A stretch of 64,000 nt of DNA from assembly GCA_951640165.1 (NCBI GenBank), contig OX621237.1, positions 17,670,001 to 17,734,000 of the forward strand, read 5' to 3'. Source of the stretch: Pseudoips prasinana. Its lineage: Eukaryota > Arthropoda > Insecta > Lepidoptera > Nolidae. Positions 58,050 through 64,000 of the stretch are shown one piece after another; the stretch's first letter is position 1; the number at the start of each line of letters is the position of its first letter. A program made the position numbers and the translations under genes. A model generated the notes under the pieces. The model saw only the letters and a program-made list of their open reading frames with translations. It searched no databases and had not been told where the DNA came from.

Positions 58050-59684
58050 CAAAAATTACCGTATCTAAGCCAGCCATATTATAACCTAATAAGTATAAAC
58101 CAGGTAAATAACAAAGAGCCGCAAACTTAGAAAATTGAAAATATTTCCATAAAACTGCAGTAAGCATCATTAATATCGGCTTAAACAAATAAAATAAAAT
58201 AGTTTATTTGAAGATGGTTATTAAGACTATTAAAAACTGACGATTATGGAAAAAATTCTGACTGACCACGGATAGTTGAAACATTTGATTCATAAAATGT
58301 CATTGATTTCGGTTTTCCAACGTGTTCAGCTACATTTTAAGAACCACAAATACATTTTTCTCCGTACCAATTTTGGGCATTGTTGCGTGGTCGAACACAG
58401 ACAACATTGTCAAAGACCCAAGACCTAGCATGGTTTTAAAGAATAGACGCTTCATATACATATATCTGCTTATAGAAATTATTAAATAGTATAAATAAAT
58501 TTATAAAACATCATGTATCAACCTATAAGACATCAATATTGTTTCATTTAATTTCAGAATGTCGTTTTATAACAATCCATAACCAGGACATAGGTCAAAC
58601 ACAACACAGAGACGAAGTTTATAAGAAGAAACAATTTGAAATATTTTACAACAATTTTCTTGTTGTTCGTGTTCTCATGTTATTGACAGGACTGAAAGAA
58701 GTTACGGCACAAGCAAGCGTCTAGAATATAACAATATGACACACACACACTACACAGATAACGGTCCGTAACTAGCGTACATACAAAATGAAGCGATGCG
58801 TACGTTTTACTAAAAGCTCAAGCCAACTCCATTAATACCCCGCTTACCAAACCTGTGGATAATACTAAGAGAACAACAAAGTTAGATAGCAGGTAGAATC
58901 AATGTGTTAAAGATTATATTAATCAAAAGGCCCTTCAACCACAAATCATAAATAAACTTAGGTAAACGTAGAGGCACTCGAGGAGAGATGAATTATTTTC
59001 ATAACTTTATATCATCATATTTAAAGACAAGAATTTAAATTCTCAATTAATTTAAAACTGAGCCTGCTGCTGCCAGTTCAATTTGCGTTAGATACTTACA
59101 CTAGTAAATGGGTATATTTTTGTTTAAATAAAATCGACATAATATAAATTTATCAAGGATTTCAAATTTGAAGCAACACATCATTTTAAGATTTCCAGCT
59201 ACGTCATGTTTTATTTTTTATTTCAGGCATCAGAACAGGATGCATTTTCCAAGCAGTATAAATGCTAATAAAAATATATTAAATAAGAAAATAAGTAACT
59301 ACAGTAGTAAAATCTTCAATAAATTTATATAATGGAAACTCCATTAAAACATATCACAGATACGTAAAATTTTGACTACTTGGGATTTCTAACTTAATCG
59401 TAAAATATTTGCCATCATCTCAAATCTAAATTATTATTTATGATTTCTTTTTGGTTTTGCGATTTTTATGTTATAAACATTTTTTACAACATTAATTCAA
59501 ATTCAAATTAATGTATCTATATTTACATCTACATTTATTTATTACCTTTATCAACTTACAATAAATAAATAGAAACCTGCGCTGTTACGTTGTGAAAGTA
59601 ACGATCAGTATGGCTAGTAATTGAAACCTTATAATACTTGTTTTACTAGCTTTTATAGGAAGTATTTAGTTATTTTTGTTTACT

Positions 59685-59935
59685 GTGGCTGTCAGCATAG
59701 AATATCGCCACTTCATTTCATTCCATGGGGGGCGTACAAGTCAACCCGGGTTATCTCTCCCAGAGAACTGGCAGCAGCGTCTCCCTGTATACTATGACCA
59801 TCATACTGCGATCGCCAACCCGTCTGCCAAGCGTGGCTATTATGGCATATGCCCCGAAATGGTGGACACAGCTTTTGGGGAGGCTTTTGTCCTTCAGTGA
59901 ACGTTAATAGGCTGACATGATGATGATTTAGTTTT
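59685..59935 (+). mobile_element. RTE-type LINE tail or related repeat
   Basis: It contains GCAGCGTCTCCCTGTATACT, GCGATCGCCAACCCGTCTGC and a tail GGCTTTTGTCCTTCAGTGAA ending in TGATGATGAT, the tail style of the copies at 42165 and 27528. The first half is shared with 37145-37300. The short open frames here are not genes. Confidence 0.55.
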
Positions 59936-60868
59936 GTAGATTTTACAATAGTACGTTTTGTACGATGATCCATCACTCCTGTTGTTACCCCGAGGTTAAA
60001 CAAAATACCAAAAAAGGAAAAAAAGAAACACACGTAGGGATAAAAATTGTTAATGTATGTTTGGATATGTTAGGTAAAGCTGGCATTTTTATCGCTTCAT
60101 TACAATCAAAACGACCTTTCCTAATGGTTTTTGAAGTGAAGAGAGATGGTACGCACACATTACACTCAGTATTAATACGCTACGTTGGCAGTTCTTATCT
60201 ATGAAAGAATTTGATATTTTTTTCATACTTACGAGCGTAGTCCTCTTATAGACAGACAGATCCAATAAAATAAAGATTCATTTTAATGTAATCAATACAA
60301 TTACTTACTATTTTCCATTTATAAATACAGGAGAATAAGGCTACCTTGAGACTTATTAGTTGATAGTCAAGGCGCTTGAACGTGCGTTAGTATAATATAG
60401 TATAATCTAGTACATCGGCGAAAAGACTTTGAGGTTAATTCAAGTTAGTAAACCAGGCTTTGAAGAAAAATAATAACTTTCATTCTTGTTTTTATTACTA
60501 TGTGCATTTGTAGTTGACATAAAACGTAGTAAAAAATTAATTATTTAAAAATATTTACCTATGTTTTATGTCTGTAATATTTTATGGTTAGATAGCATAC
60601 CTTTTTATTTAGCCACTGACGGATTCATGCGAACGATCGCGTGTTCCAGTGGCGCGATTTGAAAACATGCATCAGATTTCTGTTATAACCATAGTTTTAT
60701 TATTGGGTTAATAGAATTAGATATTTAGTACCACCATTGATATGCGAAGGAAGCTAGAATTTCATTATTTTAGCCTACCTTACTTCTGCTTAGATGTAGC
60801 CAGAAATAGAACATATCCAACAGAAACAAGATATTGGGACATAAAAACAAAAAACAACATAAAAAAAC

Positions 60869-61030
60869 CTGTATAAGAGGGTGTGGGAAGGGCCCGGTTT
60901 CTTCTAGAGCTTGTGTGACGTAGGCGCTGCGTGAGAACTTGGGCGGTAGATCGTTGACGTCGAGGACTCGCACGATGACGCGCGTAGAGTTCTCGTTGCG
61001 GCCGTCCGACGCCACCAGCGTCAGCTCGTA
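60869..61030 (-). CDS. CadN: N-cadherin alternative cadherin-repeat exon, downstream copy
   Basis: This 54-codon phase-0 exon runs from YELTLVASDG to FPHPLIQ, with the cadherin linker DVNDLPP at codons 24-30. The acceptor is GTGTCGCAG|TAC. The donor is CAG|GTTTTTTT, which departs from consensus at +3 to +6. It aligns end to end with the exon at 62654-62818: the same YEL start, ASD, EN and DVND positions, and the same phase. It also joins in frame to VTATDGDKD at 55696. About 39 of its 54 codons end in G or C, unlike the AT-rich large exon. Because 162 and 165 are both multiples of 3, including or skipping both exons would not shift the frame, so exclusion must be imposed by splicing control. 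The overlapping open frame in another register is a shadow. Confidence 0.93.
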
Positions 61031-62653
61031 CTGCGACACCCACATATACACTACCATGCTCATGCATCACGGTACACGCGAAACCAGTCTATCTACTGGT
61101 CTGCCCGAACGCTGTCTCATATATTTTGCACGATTTTAAAGTACTTTAATAAAAAAATATTTTATTAATACGCGAAAACGCGATACGTCATAGTTTGCCT
61201 AAGGGGCTTTTATAGATTCACCAGAAAATACAGATAAATGGAGACTCAAACCATCTATCAAATAAGACTCGCAACCGGTACCAGAGCTCACCCCCTTCGG
61301 AGTTCGAATCTTGGCTCATGGCGGTTATTAATGTGGAGAGTGGCATGAAAAAGTCGGCTTTTAAAGACCTTATTTGCAATTATCACTCACTGTCACTCAG
61401 TTAATACGCGAAAACACAAGCCGTAAGTCCGGTCGGGGACCAGAAGAGGAATTTTATTGATACGTGTGCAACTAAGGCGGCGATGGTGTTCGCGATCGTA
61501 CTCACTCTCAGCCAACGAGTACAATATATTGGATTATGTAGTGTTTTAGTTTCTTATAGCTTCTTTTAGGCAAGCCATGATAATCATAATTTAAATTAAT
61601 CGTAGGTAAGTATTTTCCGTCTTAAGTTTAATTATTTTGATATATTTATAGTAATAATAATCACAATTCATAATAATAATTTTGATTGTTACAACTCAGA
61701 GCGCGAATTGTAGTTGTATGGATAACTAGATTTATTATTTTAGATACACTTTCATAAAACTCCGTTATGTGGCAGAGAAGCTACTTCAGATTTTCACAAT
61801 CGCAGTTTGAACGAATACCTCCCATACACGTTACAATATATCATATTGATACAAATTGATTTATGGCAGTCGGCACTGCTTTTATTAGATTTTGAGCATA
61901 CAAATATTATGTTTGAATAAAGTCATCAGAGGAAATGTTTCACCAAAAGCTACCGCGAATTAATAGCACCGAAGAAGTTAATTTATGTTACGCGGCGAAG
62001 TTTGCTTTCGGATTTTATGCAATAATTGAAAAGTACAAATCTCAAACAATCTTTCGTAGCAAATCGCACCCGGCTGCCAAACTTTTCGTCATTATCGTTA
62101 TAAAAAAGAGAAAATTCGCATTCAATTCTGAAGTAATCTTTAAAAGGTTGAGGTTCCAGCGGCTGTAAATAAATATTAACTGCAGGCGGATTGTTTGAGA
62201 AACGTTATCGTGCCGGACGGGGTATTTACACGATTCACCGAGTTTCAGTCGTTCTAACTTAAAGCTCCACATCGAGTGGTGTTCGATCAAATCCAATAAC
62301 GTCGCATGGAACTATGTTGCCAATGGTTGAAGTTTGACTAAAGTGTAATTAATAATAGACAACTTATCAAAGGTAGGTACCTAAAAAGTGCAATATCGAA
62401 CGTTGACTATGAAATAATCTGGAACAAATGTTGAATTACACGAAGAGCGCAACCGCCCACTGTTGTGTAACTGCAGACTGTCGCAATAAACACAAGTCTG
62501 ATGCAAATAAAAAAAAAATAACAACAAGGACACTAGCAAGAAAACAAGAACTACGGAGTTGTAAAAACAATGTCGCAAATGAAATCCCCATGCCATGCAA
62601 GCTCGAAATGATATCTAAGGGTCAAATTAAACTGTATTCTTCGCAAGGCGGAC
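61031..62653 (-). other. CadN: Intron between the two alternative cadherin-repeat exons
   Basis: This 1623-bp stretch separates the two homologous exons. It is AT-rich with no exon-like frame. A weak tRNA-like promoter motif sits near 61290-61312 (GGAGTTCGAATCTTGG). Elements that force a choice between the exons are expected here or in the next intron, but I could not identify one by eye. Confidence 0.6.
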
Positions 62654-62818
62654 CTGAAGTACGCGTTTGGGTAGGTTGCGGTCATCTTCTTCAGTAATCT
62701 GCGTGCGATAGGTGGGTCTCTCGAACACGGGAGGATTGTCGTTGACATCCTTCACATGAATCACCACGGTCGTGTAGTTTTCCTTCAGATTGTCCGACGC
62801 TGCCAATTTCAGCTCGTA
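62654..62818 (-). CDS. CadN: N-cadherin alternative cadherin-repeat exon, upstream copy
   Basis: This 55-codon exon starts and ends in phase 0. It runs from YELKLAASD to KRVLQ and contains the calcium-binding linker DVNDNPP around codons 25-30. It therefore encodes the end of one extracellular cadherin repeat and the start of the next. The acceptor is GGCTGCAG|TAC. The donor is CAG|GTCCGC, a weak match to the GTRAGT consensus, but it is the only GT that keeps the homologous boundary before an in-frame stop in the intron. It joins in frame to VTATDGDKD at 55696. A homologous exon with the same ends lies downstream at 60869-61030 (about half the residues identical), so I read the two as mutually exclusive alternatives. 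By position they probably match the Drosophila exon 13 pair. N-cadherin is a homophilic adhesion receptor of neurons; choosing between such exons would alter part of the ectodomain. Confidence 0.92.
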
Positions 62819-64000
62819 CTGCAGCCGTTCAATATAATGCGTTAAATTTATTTAAGAAACCTAAACTACATTTGCGAGGCCTATTCATATGAGTAGATTC
62901 GCTATCATGTCTGAAAATCCTTTATTTTTATTTTATCAGTGGGAGTTGTTAACATCATTTTTTCATCAGTTAATTTACGGAAACTCTTTTGACTACTCTA
63001 ATTACAATTTAACAAGGTAATTTAAAAAGTTTAATAAAAAGTTCGAAAGTAATTTAAAACCAAGTATAATTAACTTTATTTGGGTCTTTGTGATAACGAA
63101 AAAGATGGAAATATTTTCTTAGTGATTATACGTAGGTAGCTTCTTTTTCACAAAGTTTGAGTAACTTTTGCTTAACACTACTAATTATTATTTCAAAGAA
63201 TAATCATGAACTAACTTACTACTATGTAAAGTGTAAAAATGTAGCTGATATTTACTAGCATTATATATAACAACTCTTTATTATACTTTTCGCGAACGAT
63301 GTGGAAAAAAATCGGCCGAATTGAGTGAACAGTCACAAACAATGAATTACTAACGAATAGCTACGACTGTATAAATTGTTACCAAAAATTTACCAAGTCC
63401 ACACTTGGCTTCGAAAATAGAGTGAGCGTGTTTGCGACCCGAGGGAGTTATTGGTGTCATCTGTCAGTGTCGTTCAGTAATTTCCTCACTCGGGAGGGAA
63501 ATGTTTGTTTCAAAAGTCATCACCCACGCTCTACACAAGTTGGAACGTTGCATTCATTTGATATCACATTAATTCAAATTTATACAAAACCACTGAAAGA
63601 TCATTAATAAAGTTATACAATTCAGTACCAATGTATGTGATTTAAAGTCTATTAACAGTGGCAGTAATCCCGATACAGGTCAGCAAAACGGCGATATTCG
63701 TTCGATAAATGCTCGCTACTGAAATCCTAGTTTGTATCTATATTTCACAGATGCCAAGCTAGCGGCGAATCTAGGCTAAGTGAGCTATGTTTTACTTGTT
63801 TTTATTTGAGTTCTGCGTCGCAAATACTTCGGAATGTACAGATATTCAATAAATAGCTCGATTTTCGGTCGCGGAAACAAAATGTCACATAACGCATTAC
63901 GGATGGAACAGGACTGGCAAATTCAATTTTCCCACGAGCTTTTCCATTCTACAAAGACGCGCGTTATTTCCTCCTAAATACATAACAATAAAATATTCTT
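62819..64000 (-). other. CadN: N-cadherin intron entering from beyond the window
   Basis: This intronic stretch lies upstream of the first visible alternative exon. I looked for the cadherin linker motif (DXND) on the minus strand and saw none. The next upstream exon, and any third member of the alternative pair, must lie past the right edge. Confidence 0.6.

Larger units (their letters stand above)
55697..60868 (-). other. CadN: 5.2-kb N-cadherin intron with repeats and hairpins
   Basis: This intron follows the alternative cadherin-repeat exons. It contains a 42-base near-palindrome (about 56581-56622), a foldback of about 100 bp (57948-58049) and an RTE-type repeat tail (about 59685-59935). 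I found no further cadherin-like exon on the minus strand. Confidence 0.6.

Noticed and set aside
62819..64000. Search for a third alternative cadherin-repeat exon
   Set aside because: No minus-strand DXND linker with flanking splice sites was found in this stretch.

Overview
This window is from an animal nuclear genome, most likely a moth or butterfly. The DNA is AT-rich. It holds a multi-exon protein gene with canonical GT-AG introns, and it is crowded with insect-type mobile DNA: tRNA-derived SINEs, non-LTR retrotransposons (a jockey/CR1-like RT, an R1-like C-terminus and RTE-like tails ending in TGATGATG), non-autonomous Helitrons with TC...CTAG ends, a wrecked BEL/Pao element and many foldback (hairpin) elements. 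The lepidopteran assignment rests on my recognition of several of these repeat families and on the insect-type cadherin. It is an inference, not a database result.

Right part (about 40.5-64 kb, minus strand): the 3' half of the N-cadherin gene CadN. Nine exons can be placed to the base: 62654-62818, 60869-61030, 55559-55696, 50597-54393, 49959-50194, 49498-49736, 42450-42653, 41378-41611 and 41086-41189 (stop codon at 41086-41088). The 5' half lies beyond the right edge. Two places hold pairs of homologous exons that look mutually exclusive. One is a cadherin-repeat pair (62654-62818 or 60869-61030), the other an EGF-plus-half-transmembrane pair (49959-50194 or 49498-49736). They match the alternative-exon design known for Drosophila CadN, giving at least four predicted receptor forms from this part of the gene. 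The large 3.8-kb exon carries several cadherin repeats, the primitive classic cadherin region, EGF and laminin G domains. The last three exons give the rest of the membrane segment and the p120- and beta-catenin-binding tail. The tail contains an unusual Gly-Val run.

Left part (1 to about 40.5 kb): no intact host gene is visible. It is a graveyard of nested mobile elements. Highlights are a LINE reverse transcriptase split in frame at an A|T site by a multimeric Helitron (9.2-12.7 kb); a very recent A-B-B-A-B duplication whose extra copies all break at the same base inside a 180-bp foldback element (22.6-27.0 kb); a deleted BEL/Pao element with an ATGAG target duplication nested in a SINE-like repeat (28.5-30.7 kb); a tandem pair of TATA-bearing repeats (5.4-6.0 kb); and at least eight long inverted repeats.

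No CRISPR array, bacterial-type operon or clearly new protein system was found. The most interesting biology is the cadherin splicing architecture and the rearrangement tied to the foldback element.
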